A DNA stretch of 64,000 nt from Gemmataceae bacterium (GCA_019636445.1 JAHBXO010000030.1:1-64000), one strand, 5' to 3'; shown: positions 52,819 through 62,212, counted from the stretch's first letter. The notes: generated from the sequence alone by a model not told the origin. Made by a program: numbers and translations.

Positions 52819-52866
52819 AACGAGGGCCGGTCCCCTTCCTTTCGCGAAGGCCCGGCCTGCCTCGTT
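52819..52866. repeat. imperfect hairpin after the small lipoprotein gene
   Basis: Arms AACGAGG..GCCGG and CCGGC..CCTCGTT with inner CCTTC/GAAGG pair. It could end the lipoprotein transcript, though no T-run follows. The remainder of 52807-53139, about 330 bp upstream of csrA, shows no gene and presumably holds the csrA promoter, which I cannot identify. Confidence 0.5.
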
Positions 52867-53139
52867 GACGCAACTGCCGACACGACAACGGGTTCTACCA
52901 ATTCCTCACTTCCCGATCTGACGAACGGTTTCATCGAATCGACTCCAAGTCTTGTGAATAACACGAGTTGGGTCCGTGTGAATGGACATTTGGTCCCGAT
53001 CCATGGCGCGTAAACTCGTATAGGCGTTCCCGCAATGCCTGCGAACGGACTGTCGCGCGACCGCACACGGATTGTCGAATACTCGGAGGATCAACCCCCC
53101 GCCCGGTTGAACCGCGATTCGCGAAGGTTGTTTCCCACC

Positions 53140-53343
53140 ATGCTCGTCCTCTCGCGCAAAAAGAATGAATCGATCGTCGTGAACAGCGACATCGTCATCA
53201 CTGTCGTCGAAATTCGAGGCGACAAGGTCCGCCTCGGGATCGTCGCGCCGAAGGATGTCCCCGTCCATCGGGAAGAAGTCTACCAGGCCATCCACGGTCA
53301 TTCGCCCGTCAAACCCGCCGTCGAAACGACCGGCGCGAACTGA
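53140..53343 (+). CDS. csrA: carbon storage regulator CsrA
   Basis: 67 residues from ATG 53140 (MLVLSRKKNESIVV), the canonical CsrA start; 'IVITVVEIRGDKVRLGIVAPKDVPVHREEVYQAI' completes the strand-swapped dimer fold with the RNA-binding RLGI and VHREE elements. It represses or activates translation by binding GGA motifs near ribosome sites. An in-frame longer reading from 53035 is not needed. 17 bp upstream of the CoA-binding gene. Confidence 0.95.
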   Translation: MLVLSRKKNESIVVNSDIVITVVEIRGDKVRLGIVAPKDVPVHREEVYQAIHGHSPVKPAVETTGAN

Positions 53344-53360
53344 TTCCCTATCCTGTCGTC

Positions 53361-53744
53361 ATGCCTACCATCGCCATCGTCGGAGCTGGCCCGGACCGCC
53401 GCAAGTTCGCCAACAAGTGCGTTCGCGCGTACCGAGCCGCCGACTGGACCGTCTTCCCCATTCATCCCGCAGCCGACAACGTCGAAGGCCTCGCGGTGCA
53501 CCGCACCCTCGCCGACGTGCCGCTCGACCACATCGATCGCGTCAGCGTCTACCTGCCGCCCGCCGCCGGCCTCGCGGCGCTCGACACTTTCACCGGCAAA
53601 TCCATCGGCGAACTCTGGCTGAACCCCGGTGCCGACGCTCCGGAAGTCGTCGCCAAGGCCCGCTCGATGGGCTTCGAAGTCATCTGTGATTGCAGCATCC
53701 TCGCCATCGGCTACTCGCCCTCGCAGTTCGACGAATCCCCGTAG
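53361..53744 (+). CDS. CoA-binding domain protein (YccU-like)
   Basis: 127 residues, a single Rossmann-fold CoA_binding domain: 'IAIVGAGPDRRKFANKCVRAYRAADWTVFPIHP', 'RTLADVPLDHIDRVSVYLPP', 'GELWLNPGADAPEVVAKARSMGFEVICDCSIL'. Relatives bind CoA or a similar nucleotide; the function is not defined. Close behind csrA and probably co-transcribed. Confidence 0.85.
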   Translation: MPTIAIVGAGPDRRKFANKCVRAYRAADWTVFPIHPAADNVEGLAVHRTLADVPLDHIDRVSVYLPPAAGLAALDTFTGKSIGELWLNPGADAPEVVAKARSMGFEVICDCSILAIGYSPSQFDESP

Positions 53745-53823
53745 TCGGCCTGGTTTCGCTTGCGTTTGCGGCCCGATCCGCGCATCATGGAGGTTCCTCC
53801 CGCCGCGCCGTTCGAGGCCGCCC

Positions 53824-55164
53824 ATGCTCACGATCCTCGGTCAGTCTCCGTCCCGCTTCTGCGATACTCACTCCCGCCGGCAATTCCTCACCATTGGCGG
53901 CTTGGGCCTCGGCGGACTCGCGCTGCCGAACCTCCTCCGCGCCGAGACGAGTCGATCGCACAAGTCGGTCATCATGATCTTCCTCTCCGGCGGGCCGCCA
54001 CATCAGGATATGGTCGACCTGAAGCCTGACGCCCCGGCGGAGATTCGCGGCGAGTTCAAGCCGATCGCGACGAACGTCCCCGGCATCCAGATTTGCGAAC
54101 ACCTGCCGCGACTGGCCGCGATGACCGACCGCCTCGCGATCGTCCGCTCGCTCGTCGGCAGCGAAGGGCACCACGCGGCCTTCCAATGCATGCACGGTCG
54201 CACGCAACAGAACCAGCCCGGCGGCGGTTGGCCGTCACTCGGCAGCACCGTCGCCAAGCTTCAAGGCCCCGTGACCCGCGGCGTGCCCCCGTTCGTCGGT
54301 CTTTCGCCCAAAATGACGACCAGCACCTGGGCCAACGTCGGCGAGCCGGGCTTCCTCGGCCGCAAGTACGCCGCCTTCAAACCCAACGCCGACGGCGTCG
54401 GCAGCATGACGCTCCAGGGCACCACGCTCGAAACCCTCGGCGACCGCCGTCGTCTGCTCGCCTCCTTCGACCAACTCCGCAAGGACGCCGACGAATCCCT
54501 GCAAACCGCCGACGAGGCGACCCGTCAAGCCTTCGACATCCTCACCGCGCCCAAGCTCGCCGATGCCCTCGACCTCAACCGCGAGTCCGACCGCGTGCGC
54601 GACTGGTACGGCCGGGGCGACCCGAAGCCTGCCGGATACGGCGACGCCGGCCCACTGATGAACGACTATCTCCTGACCGCCCGCCGCCTCGTCGAGGCCG
54701 GCGCCCGCATCGTCACCCTCGCTTACGGCCGCTGGGACTGGCACGGTAAGCCCCACGGCACCACCTTCGAGAACGCCAAGCATCACTTGCCCGTGCTGGA
54801 TCGCGGCCTGAGCGTACTGCTGGAGGACCTGCGATTGCGGGGTTTGGAGAAGGACGTGACGGTGCTGGTCTGGGGCGAGTTCGGTCGCACCCCGCGAATC
54901 AACAAGGAAGCGGGGCGGGACCACTGGCCGCAGGTCGGCTGCGCTCTGCTCGCCGGCGGCGGCATGAAGACCGGCCAGGTAATCGGTTCGACGACCGCCG
55001 ACGCCGGACTACCGAAAGACCGCCCGGTCCACTTCCAGGAAATCTTCGCCACGCTCTACCACAACCTGGGACTGGACCCGCACCGGGAGACGGTGCCCGA
55101 TCTCACCGGCCGTCCACACTATCTCGTGGACGGACCGTGGGAAGCGCTCCGCGAAGTGAATTAA
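53824..55164 (+). CDS. DUF1501 protein, Tat-exported
   Basis: 446 residues from ATG 53824. Tat signal with twin arginine 'SRRQFLTIGGLGLGGLALPNLLRA' (about 18-40). The body has the DUF1501 blocks 'KSVIMIFLSGGPPHQDMVDLKPDAPAEIRGEFKPI', 'SEGHHAAFQCMHGR' and 'DVTVLVWGEFGRTPRINKEAGRDHWP', an alkaline-phosphatase-superfamily fold with likely metal-binding D/H residues. These proteins usually follow DUF1549/DUF1553 cytochrome-like genes in planctomycetes; here the gene is alone. Substrate unknown. Confidence 0.88.
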   Translation: MLTILGQSPSRFCDTHSRRQFLTIGGLGLGGLALPNLLRAETSRSHKSVIMIFLSGGPPHQDMVDLKPDAPAEIRGEFKPIATNVPGIQICEHLPRLAAMTDRLAIVRSLVGSEGHHAAFQCMHGRTQQNQPGGGWPSLGSTVAKLQGPVTRGVPPFVGLSPKMTTSTWANVGEPGFLGRKYAAFKPNADGVGSMTLQGTTLETLGDRRRLLASFDQLRKDADESLQTADEATRQAFDILTAPKLADALDLNRESDRVRDWYGRGDPKPAGYGDAGPLMNDYLLTARRLVEAGARIVTLAYGRWDWHGKPHGTTFENAKHHLPVLDRGLSVLLEDLRLRGLEKDVTVLVWGEFGRTPRINKEAGRDHWPQVGCALLAGGGMKTGQVIGSTTADAGLPKDRPVHFQEIFATLYHNLGLDPHRETVPDLTGRPHYLVDGPWEALREVN

Positions 55165-55183
55165 GATCGGTTGCCGTGAGGAA

Positions 55184-55948
55184 TCACTTCGCCGTGTAGC
55201 CGCCGTCGACGAAGAGCGTGGTACCCGTGACGTAGCTGCCGGCATCGCTGGCGAGCATCAGGGCCGGACCGACCAGTTCCTTCGGATCGGCCCAGCGACC
55301 GAGCGCCGTGTGGTCCGCGAACGCTTGCTTCTCCGGTTCGGAAAGCACCGACATCGGCAGGTCGGTCAGGAACGGTCCCGGGGCGAGGCAGTTCACCGTG
55401 ACGCCGAACGGCCCCAGGTCCAACGCCGACGCGCGGGCGAAACCCATCAAGGCCGACTTCGTCACCGAATATGTCGTGCGCCCCGCCTTCGACACTTGGC
55501 CGAAGATCGACGAGATGTGGATGACACGCCCCCACTTCCGCTCCTTCATGTTCGGCACGATCGCGCGCGTCAGCGCCATGCACGACGACAGGTTGATCTC
55601 CAGCACGCGGTCCCAGACTTCGTCGCTGATGGCGTCGATCGGCTGCGGGTGGTTCGTGCCGGCGTTGTTGATGAGGATGTCGATCTTGCCCATCTTGGCG
55701 AGGGCGTCGGCGGCCATCTGCGCCACCTGCTCACGATCGGCGACATCGCAGACGAAGTACGCCCCGCAGCGGTGCGTGCCGTGAAGGATCTCGTCGAGGG
55801 AAGTCTTAAGCTGGTCTTCGGTGCGGGCAGCAATGACGATGTCGGCCCCGGCCTCGGCGAAGCCGCGCGCCATGGCTTTGCCGAGGCCCTTGTTGCCGCC
55901 GGTGACGAGGGCGACTTTGCCGGTGAGATCGAAGAGCTTGGTTTTCAT
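55184..55948 (-). CDS. short-chain dehydrogenase/reductase
   Basis: 254 residues from ATG 55948. Cofactor loop TGGNKGLG (16-23), NNAG (94-97), catalytic Ser146/147, Tyr160 and Lys164 (Y-S-V-T-K), and the 'VNCLAPGPFLTDL' and 'YVTGTTLFVDGGYTA' blocks are complete. Similar to gluconate 5-dehydrogenase or 3-ketoacyl reductase; the substrate cannot be fixed. Its start overlaps the stop of the upstream membrane protein (ATGA), so they share an operon. Confidence 0.93.
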   Translation of the reverse strand: MKTKLFDLTGKVALVTGGNKGLGKAMARGFAEAGADIVIAARTEDQLKTSLDEILHGTHRCGAYFVCDVADREQVAQMAADALAKMGKIDILINNAGTNHPQPIDAISDEVWDRVLEINLSSCMALTRAIVPNMKERKWGRVIHISSIFGQVSKAGRTTYSVTKSALMGFARASALDLGPFGVTVNCLAPGPFLTDLPMSVLSEPEKQAFADHTALGRWADPKELVGPALMLASDAGSYVTGTTLFVDGGYTAK

Positions 55949-57411
55949 GGACGTCTCAAGGAATACCAGGTGCCGAGCGGTGTGCGTTCGGAGGCAATGT
56001 ATTCGGCATCGAGAAGGGATTGGAGTTCCGCGTAGCGATTTCGGACGATCGCGTCGTACCCGTGCGGGGCGGTCTGGACGAAAATGGCGGCGGGTCGTGC
56101 GGCCCGGAGCTGGGCGGCGAGTTCGGATCGCTTGGCGGCGTGGTAGAGTTCCAGCGACCAGCCGCTGATGGGCACGGCGGGGTTGCGATTCGCGAACCAG
56201 TAGACGAGCGGATCGCCGCAGACGAAGATGGAGCCGGAACGGCTGTCGAGCCAGCGGGCGATGGCGCGGGCTTCCATATATGCATGGCCGGCCGAGTCGC
56301 GAGCGGCGGCGCGGTCGGTGGCCATCAACAGCCGCCGATAGGCGTTCGCGCCGTGACCGATCGCCGGCAGGAACAACAACGGCAGACATACCATCAAGGC
56401 GATCCGCTCGTTCCGCGTGGTATTCCGTTCGACACGGCACCGGAGATTCGGCCAGGAATAGCCTGCCATGACGGTGAGCGGCACACCCATCAGAAGCACG
56501 TGGTAGGTCCACCACGACCAGCGTTGCACAGCGATGACAACCAGGCTGACAAAGATGACCAGCGCCAGCGCCACGACGAACGGATCGCGTTTCAGCCGCA
56601 AGGTCTGGACACTGCCGAGTAGGGACAGTGCCATAACCACGGAGTAGAGCTCAAGGTCCCATCGAATGGTCACGGCCAGTCGTTCGAATCCTGCCGGATC
56701 GGCCTCGGCCAGCATGGCCCGCGGCTCGACAAACAGCGTTTGCACCGCCTGAGCCAGCGCGCCGTGAGCGGCAAAGTAAGCGACGACCGGGGCCAACACC
56801 GCGACCATGCCCAACGCGAGCACGCCGCCGAACCGCAGGGCCGATACCGCTCCCCTCCGGCGGCCCCGTTCGAGCGCGAGAAACGCCCAGCCCGCAAGCA
56901 GGCAGAGACCGAACAGGAATTTGAAGAGCAGTACGACACCACCGGCGAATCCGGCGATGAGGATCCAGCGGGAGCGTTCGCGGCTTGCGGCGGCCATGGC
57001 CACGAAGATGGGAAACGCCACGAGGCCTTCGGTCTTGGTCAGTTGCGAGGGATCGGAACAAGAGGGCCAGTAGTAGAGCGCACCGACGAAGAAGACGGGC
57101 ATGAGCGGCCAGCGGGGGAGTCCGTGCTCCAGGCGTGTGAACTCGCAGACGGTTCCGACGAACGCGCACCAATAGACGAATTCGAAGAAGTGGATGCCTT
57201 CTTCCGTGAAGCCGAAGAGCAAACCGGCGATGGTGTAGAACGCGTAGATTCCCGGATTTGTGATATCCCAGATATCGCGGTAGAGGACGGCGCCGTCGGC
57301 GAGTTGTCGACCCGAAATGGCGAAGAGCGCCTGATCGCCCCGGAACGGCGTCCCCGCGGCCGGCAGGGCGATCAGCGCAAGGAGGCCGAAAACGAGGGCG
57401 ATCCGGCTCAC
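55945..57411 (-). CDS. polytopic membrane protein, glycosyltransferase-like (GT-C/ArnT-like)
   Basis: 488 residues from GTG 57411, overlapping the preceding stop (GTGA); longer readings are Arg-rich noise. About nine to ten transmembrane helices are visible in the first 380 residues. An N-terminal periplasmic loop 'PFRGDQALFAISGRQLADGAVLYRDIWDITNPGIYAFY' contains Asp residues like the catalytic loop of the PMT/ArnT family ('GDQ..F...A..L..G..LYRD.WD.K.PG'). C-terminal soluble region about 380-488. Probably transfers a sugar from a polyprenyl carrier, acting at the periplasmic face; acceptor unknown. Confidence 0.75.
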   Translation of the reverse strand: MSRIALVFGLLALIALPAAGTPFRGDQALFAISGRQLADGAVLYRDIWDITNPGIYAFYTIAGLLFGFTEEGIHFFEFVYWCAFVGTVCEFTRLEHGLPRWPLMPVFFVGALYYWPSCSDPSQLTKTEGLVAFPIFVAMAAASRERSRWILIAGFAGGVVLLFKFLFGLCLLAGWAFLALERGRRRGAVSALRFGGVLALGMVAVLAPVVAYFAAHGALAQAVQTLFVEPRAMLAEADPAGFERLAVTIRWDLELYSVVMALSLLGSVQTLRLKRDPFVVALALVIFVSLVVIAVQRWSWWTYHVLLMGVPLTVMAGYSWPNLRCRVERNTTRNERIALMVCLPLLFLPAIGHGANAYRRLLMATDRAAARDSAGHAYMEARAIARWLDSRSGSIFVCGDPLVYWFANRNPAVPISGWSLELYHAAKRSELAAQLRAARPAAIFVQTAPHGYDAIVRNRYAELQSLLDAEYIASERTPLGTWYSLRRP

Positions 57412-58055
57412 TTCTTCGCCCGCAGTTCCTTCTCGACAGCGGCGCTGATCGTCTTCACGTCGTCGTCGCCGAGCGGTTTCTCGGCCGTGAAGGTCCATTT
57501 CTGGAGCACTTTCATCTCACGGTAGAAGACCACGGTCAGCGTGTCCTTCTCGCCGATGGCCCACGCGGCGGTCGATTCCGATTTGCCGGGCGCGAGGGCG
57601 AAGGGCACGCCGAGTGTCTTCAGTTGGGTCGAAAGGTCTTTCGCCTGTTTGGCGGCTTCGTCCCGCTTGTCGTCTTCGGGGTACTCCTTCCCGAGGGTCA
57701 GGAAGATGACGAACGCGCCGAGCCGCTGGGCCTTGAGTTCCTTGTCGGTCACCAGTTCGTTGAGTTTGGCGGCGAGTTTGGAGACTTCGGCGTTGGCGAC
57801 GGGTTGCGCGCCGGTGGCGAGCATCGGGGGCAGGCGCGAGAAGACGGCCACGGTGGGGTTGAGCGCGTTGTCGACGACGAGGCAGTGCATCTTGTCGGCG
57901 CGGTTGCGCGGGCTTCCCTTTTCGAAACGGTCGTCGGCGGCGACGAAGGCGCGGAAGGAGCTGGGGATCGTGTCGGCGGCGGGCTTCGCGTCCTGGGCGA
58001 GGGCGAAGGAACCGAGGGCGAGCAACCCCACGGCACGGGACAGGCGGCGCATCAT
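57408..58055 (-). CDS. secreted protein of unknown function
   Basis: 215 residues from ATG 58055. Signal peptide ('LSRAVGLLALGSFALAQDA'). The mature part ('DTIPSSFRAFVAADDRFEKGSPRNRADKMHCLVVDNALNPTVAVFSR') has the pattern of a planctomycete family that reads like a thioredoxin-fold variant ('GAFVIFLTLGKEYPEDD'), but the CxxC is absent. First gene of the three-gene minus-strand operon with the membrane protein and the SDR enzyme. Confidence 0.65.
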   Translation of the reverse strand: MMRRLSRAVGLLALGSFALAQDAKPAADTIPSSFRAFVAADDRFEKGSPRNRADKMHCLVVDNALNPTVAVFSRLPPMLATGAQPVANAEVSKLAAKLNELVTDKELKAQRLGAFVIFLTLGKEYPEDDKRDEAAKQAKDLSTQLKTLGVPFALAPGKSESTAAWAIGEKDTLTVVFYREMKVLQKWTFTAEKPLGDDDVKTISAAVEKELRAKK

Positions 58056-58276
58056 GGCGGACTCCGGGGATTTTCCCAATAGATAGCGTGACCGGCGGCG
58101 GGCGGTTCGTCAAGCGCCGAGGGCACGGGTTCGCGGGCGGAACGACCGGAACGGCCGGCACAGCCGCGCCACGTCTCCCGGTCGTTTTTCCTTGCCTTCG
58201 CCGGACCGCGACCGATAACAGACTACCATTATCGTCGTACATCCCCGTTTCGTTCTTTCGCTTGGAGCGGCCCGCG

Positions 58277-59569
58277 ATGGCCTACCAGACCCGCTGCCCC
58301 GAGTGCCAGGCCAAGCTCACGCTCGACGACACTCCGGCCGCGGATGAGGCCATCGAGTGCCCGAAGTGCGGCAACCAATTCACCACCGGTGCCTCCAAGA
58401 GCAAGGCACCGCGCGACGAACCGCAGAAAAAGCTCAAGAAGAAGGACAAGGCCAAGGACAAGAAACCCAAGAACGACAAGGGCGGCACCAATCCGGTCAA
58501 GATCCGCAAGACGAAGAAGAAGAAGAGCAACCCGATCATCCTGTACCTGATGGCGGCAGGGGCGCTCGTCATCCTGGGTGCGATCGGGGGCATCGGCTAT
58601 CTGCTCTTCGGCCGCGTCGGCAAGATGGACGAGATGATGTCGCACGTGCCGGGCGACTTCAACCTCATTCGCGGGATGAACGTCGGGCTGATCAGCAAGT
58701 ACCCGGGCTACCTGAAGGAGCTGGAACCGCAGTTCAATCGGGAAGTGAGCGACGTGGCGTCGGCGTTGGCGAGCGCGGCGGGCGAACAAAACGGCATGGA
58801 CTTCGTCGACTATGCGATCGCCGCCAAGAAGAAGCAGGGCGGCCTGGCCGGGCAACTGTTCATCATTCGGACGCGTGTGGCCATCAACGCGAAGGCGATC
58901 GGTGAGAAACTCGGCGCGGAATCGAACGCCGACGGCACGCCGTACTGGCGCGCCAACGGCCGCGGCCTAATGGCGAACGCCATCGTGTTCTCGCCCAACA
59001 ACCGACTCTTGATCGTCGTACCTGCGGGCGGTCAACAAGACAGCGTCTTCCGTGCCAGCCTCGCCGGTCCGAAGGCGAAGGAGAATACCATGGCCGGCAA
59101 ATACGGCGACGCCGGAAAGAAGATCTGCTCCGGCCACATCTGGACCCTCGTCAACGCCAGCGGAGACCTCCAGAATTACGTCAAGACCATGGGCGAAGCC
59201 ATCAAGAAGGACTTCCCGCCCCTCGGCAATCAAATGATCAATTCGAAGTACTTCGGCACCTGGGTGACCTTCGGCACGTACATCAAGGTCGGAGCCGCGA
59301 TCGACTGCGACACCAAGGACACCGCCAGCAATATCGCGACCCACCTCTCGGATGGCCCGATGGGCCGGGGCGACGATTCGGAAATCCCCAACGAAACCAA
59401 AAAGGTCATGACTTTCGGCGGGAGCAAGGTGTTCAAGGAAACGTTCCTGGCGAACATTGTCTACACGTATTCCGGGTCGTGCGCCTTCCTGCAGAGCAAG
59501 ATGCCGTTCTCGAAATCGCAGGAAATGCTTCGGATCTTCAATAATCCGATGATGGGTGAAAGCGGATGA
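58277..59569 (+). CDS. membrane protein with an N-terminal zinc ribbon
   Basis: 430 residues from ATG 58277. Two CPxC motifs ('CPECQAKL', 'CPKCGNQF', about 7-33) form a zinc ribbon of the MJ0042 kind. A Lys-rich linker (about 42-80) and a transmembrane helix ('IILYLMAAGALVILGAIGGIGYLLFG', about 87-112) follow, then an exported domain of about 310 residues ('MSHVPGDFNLIRGMNVGLISKYPGY'). A membrane-anchored planctomycete protein, function unknown. Its stop overlaps the queC ATG by 4 bp. Confidence 0.72.
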   Translation: MAYQTRCPECQAKLTLDDTPAADEAIECPKCGNQFTTGASKSKAPRDEPQKKLKKKDKAKDKKPKNDKGGTNPVKIRKTKKKKSNPIILYLMAAGALVILGAIGGIGYLLFGRVGKMDEMMSHVPGDFNLIRGMNVGLISKYPGYLKELEPQFNREVSDVASALASAAGEQNGMDFVDYAIAAKKKQGGLAGQLFIIRTRVAINAKAIGEKLGAESNADGTPYWRANGRGLMANAIVFSPNNRLLIVVPAGGQQDSVFRASLAGPKAKENTMAGKYGDAGKKICSGHIWTLVNASGDLQNYVKTMGEAIKKDFPPLGNQMINSKYFGTWVTFGTYIKVGAAIDCDTKDTASNIATHLSDGPMGRGDDSEIPNETKKVMTFGGSKVFKETFLANIVYTYSGSCAFLQSKMPFSKSQEMLRIFNNPMMGESG

Positions 59570-60270
59570 CGAGCCGCACCGGGTCTGCAGCCTGGCCGCC
59601 GCCGCGCACCGACGCGGCGCTGGCCGTGCTCGTCAGCGGCGGCCTGGACAGCGCCGTGCTGCTCGCCGAAGCGCTGGCCGCTTATTCCGCCGTCCATCCC
59701 GTTTACATCCGCGCCGGTTCCACCTGGGAAGACGTGGAGTTCGACTATCTCTCGCGGTTTCTCACCGCGCTGGCGTCGCCACCTTTGAAACCCTGCGTCG
59801 TGCTGCGCCAGCCGGTCGACGACCTGTACGGTGCGCACTGGAGCCTGACCGGCGACAACGTCCCGGCCGCCGACTCGCCAGACGAAGACGTCTACCTGCC
59901 GGGGCGGAACGTGCTGCTGCTGGCGAAGCCGTTGATCTGGTGCCACCTGAACGGCATACCGGAACTAGCGACGGCGCCGCTGGCGGGGAATCCGTTCCCG
60001 GACGCGACGGCGGAGTTCTACGACGGCTTTGCTACGCAGGTGAACCGCGCCGTCGGCGGATCCGTCCGCGTGCTGCGGCCCTACGCCGACCTCGGACTCG
60101 GCAAGGCGGACGTGGTGCGGCGCGGCGCGGCGTTCCCGCTCGAGCACACGTTCTCCTGCATCCACCCGGTCGCCGGCCGGCATTGCGGCGCCTGCAACAA
60201 GTGCGCGGAACGCCGCACCGGATTCGCCGCCGCCCGCACACCAGACCCCACCGACTACGCCGCGAGGTGA
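59566..60270 (+). CDS. queC: 7-cyano-7-deazaguanine synthase (QueC)
   Basis: 234 residues. PP-loop SGGLDS (24-29), 'LPGRNVLLLAKPLIWC' and the zinc cysteines 'HPVAGRHCGACNKCAERR' mark QueC, which turns 7-carboxy-7-deazaguanine into preQ0 with ATP and ammonia in queuosine biosynthesis. It overlaps the zinc-ribbon gene and precedes queD by 5 bp. QueE and QueF are not in the window. Confidence 0.9.
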   Translation: MTSRTGSAAWPPPRTDAALAVLVSGGLDSAVLLAEALAAYSAVHPVYIRAGSTWEDVEFDYLSRFLTALASPPLKPCVVLRQPVDDLYGAHWSLTGDNVPAADSPDEDVYLPGRNVLLLAKPLIWCHLNGIPELATAPLAGNPFPDATAEFYDGFATQVNRAVGGSVRVLRPYADLGLGKADVVRRGAAFPLEHTFSCIHPVAGRHCGACNKCAERRTGFAAARTPDPTDYAAR

Positions 60271-60275
60271 CCCGT

Positions 60276-60698
60276 ATGTTCCGCGTCTCGAAGGAAATCT
60301 GGTTCTGCTATGGCCACCGCCTTTTGAACTACAACGGCAAGTGTGCCAATCTCCACGGCCACAACGGTAAAGCCATCATCACCCTCGAGGCGCGTCACCT
60401 GGACGACCTCGGCATGGTGGTCGACTTCACCGTCGTCAAAACACTGCTCGGCAAATGGATCGACACCCATCTCGACCACAAGATGATCCTCCACAAGGAC
60501 GATCCCATCATCCCGGAGCTGATGCGGCTGGGCGAACCGTTCATGGTGATCGGCGAGAACCCCACTGCCGAGACCATCGCGAAAATGATCTACGAGCACG
60601 CCGTCAGCCAGAACCTTCCCGTCGTCGAAGTGACCTTATGGGAGACCGAGAACTCCTTCGCGACCTACACCGGTCCGGAAAGCGATATTCCCTATTGA
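60276..60698 (+). CDS. queD: 6-carboxy-5,6,7,8-tetrahydropterin synthase (QueD)
   Basis: 140 residues. Zinc ligands His14, His27 and His29 ('YGHR', 'LHGHNG') and Cys23 as the likely nucleophile; 'MVVDFTVVKTLLGKWIDTHLDHKMIL' and 'PTAETIAKMIYEH' follow. It converts dihydroneopterin triphosphate to carboxytetrahydropterin, the step before QueE. Coupled to queC. Confidence 0.93.
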   Translation: MFRVSKEIWFCYGHRLLNYNGKCANLHGHNGKAIITLEARHLDDLGMVVDFTVVKTLLGKWIDTHLDHKMILHKDDPIIPELMRLGEPFMVIGENPTAETIAKMIYEHAVSQNLPVVEVTLWETENSFATYTGPESDIPY

Positions 60699-60706
60699 AT
60701 CGGATC

Positions 60707-60735
60707 GGGCCGAACGGATGCGATCCGTTCGGCCC
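60707..60735. terminator. bidirectional hairpin between queD and the small lipoprotein gene
   Basis: Perfect 13-bp stem GGGCCGAACGGAT / ATCCGTTCGGCCC, loop GCG, 8 bp past the queD stop and 11 bp before the stop of the convergent small gene. Confidence 0.75.
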
Positions 60736-60746
60736 CCGGGAAGCGA

Positions 60747-60917
60747 TTACTTCTCGTCGGCCGTGTTGGCCTTCTTTCCTTTCGCTGGCAGTCCCTCCTG
60801 CTCGGCCCCCGGCCCCGGCGGGGTCATCGGTCCGGCGGGCGGGATGGCCTTGCGGTCGTCGCCGCCGCAGCCCGAGAGGATGAGAGCCAGGCCGGCGACC
60901 CACAGTGTCCGTTTCAT
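60747..60917 (-). CDS. small lipoprotein
   Basis: 56 residues from ATG 60917 (GGAG about 8 bp upstream), running MKRTLWVAGLALILSGCGG, with the SGC lipobox at Cys17. A Pro/Gly-rich disordered tail ends in 'KGKKANTADEK'. The stop is TAA at 60747-60749. It converges with queD across a strong hairpin and lies just downstream of the DUF1559 gene, so it may be co-transcribed with it. Function unknown. Confidence 0.72.
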   Translation of the reverse strand: MKRTLWVAGLALILSGCGGDDRKAIPPAGPMTPPGPGAEQEGLPAKGKKANTADEK

Positions 60918-60935
60918 CGCGAATCTCCGGTAGGG

Positions 60936-61916
60936 TTAGTTGAGCAGGACGGCGGAGGTGTTCGGGACGGTGCCGTCCTGTTTCGCCGCGATCTGCCGGA
61001 AGACGGTGGTGTCGCCGCCGGCGCGGACGCCGCGAACGGAGCCATCGCCCATGGCGAACAGAATGACGCCTGGGTGGAGCGAACTGAAGTTGTACCAGTC
61101 GGTCGGCGGGTTCGGGATGCCGAAGGTGGTGGGCGAGATGCCGCTGCTCATCCAACAGAGGGCGAGGTTGCGGGGCAGGGTTCCGGAACGGCCGAGAGTT
61201 TCGCCGAACATGAAGGTGTTGCTGGCGCCGTCGAGGATCGTGTTCACGGTCGTCTTGGATCGATTGCTGAAGATCCCTTCCTGGATGTCCACGGCGGGCG
61301 CGCCCGTGATACCGAGCCGGCCGATCACGCCGGCGTAGTTCGTGCGGCCGAGGCCTTGTTCGGTCGCGGCGGCATAGGTCCGCCAGGTCACGGTGCCGCT
61401 GGTCGCCGTCGCGCTCGCCGCGTAGGTGCTCGACCGGCTCACGACATTCACGCTCGTGTACGGATCGTCCGACGATGGACAGATGAATCCCGGAATGCGC
61501 GTGTGCGCGGCGGTCCAGGTGTTGGCGTCGTTCACCCAGATCGAACCGGCCTGGTTGATGTCCCAGTTCACGTTGAGTTGCCGATAGACGTTCTCCTGTT
61601 CGAGGTACGGCAGCAGGTACGCCAGCACGCAGACCCACTGGCCGTTGGTGAAGGCGGTGCCGTTCGGCACGCCGCGAGGGAGGTCGCCGAGGTAACCCGG
61701 CGGCAGGACGTTGTTGGCGCTCTCGTAATTGTGGGCGGCGAGCGAGATCTGCTTGAGGTTGTTCGTGCACTTGGCGCGCGAGGCCGCCTCGCGCACCTTC
61801 TGCACGGCCGGCAACAGCAGGCCGATCAGGATGGCGATGATGGCGATCACGACGAGCAGTTCGATCAGCGTGAACGCGGGACGGGTCGCGCGGGGGCGAC
61901 GGGAACGGGGAACCAT
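60936..61916 (-). CDS. DUF1559 prepilin-type protein
   Basis: 326 residues. A type-IV prepilin N-terminus 'RPAFTLIELLVVIAIIAILIGLLLPAVQKVREAASR' (about 12-47), with cleavage before Phe15 in 'AFTLIELL', identifies it, followed by 'NNLKQISLAAHNYES' and the C-terminal H-X9-DG box 'HPGVILFAMGDGSVRG', diagnostic of planctomycete DUF1559. Probably a pseudopilin or surface-fibre component. ATG at 61916. Confidence 0.93.
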   Translation of the reverse strand: MVPRSRRPRATRPAFTLIELLVVIAIIAILIGLLLPAVQKVREAASRAKCTNNLKQISLAAHNYESANNVLPPGYLGDLPRGVPNGTAFTNGQWVCVLAYLLPYLEQENVYRQLNVNWDINQAGSIWVNDANTWTAAHTRIPGFICPSSDDPYTSVNVVSRSSTYAASATATSGTVTWRTYAAATEQGLGRTNYAGVIGRLGITGAPAVDIQEGIFSNRSKTTVNTILDGASNTFMFGETLGRSGTLPRNLALCWMSSGISPTTFGIPNPPTDWYNFSSLHPGVILFAMGDGSVRGVRAGGDTTVFRQIAAKQDGTVPNTSAVLLN

Positions 61917-62212
61917 GAACCGACTCCGATGCGGCGGACGACCGTATGAAATGCGGGAACACCCCGCGCGAATCGCGGTCGGACGCCTGGTACGAAAAAC
62001 GAAACGACGATACGCGGCCCGGTACGGAAAACCGCGTGGAGAGAGAACGCGCCGATGCGCCGGCGCGGGCAGGTATGGAATCGGTTGCGGAATCGGGTGC
62101 CGGTTCGCGCCAAAAAATGTCGATTAAGCAAAGACGGGCCATACGCCGTTTTCTAACGCCCCGCAAAGGTCCGTAGAAAGAACGCACTTCTCCCCGCGGA
62201 GCCGCCGCCGCC

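Noticed and set aside
52906..53301. 131-residue minus-strand frame opposite csrA
   Set aside because: Antisense of csrA; no domain and no ribosome site.
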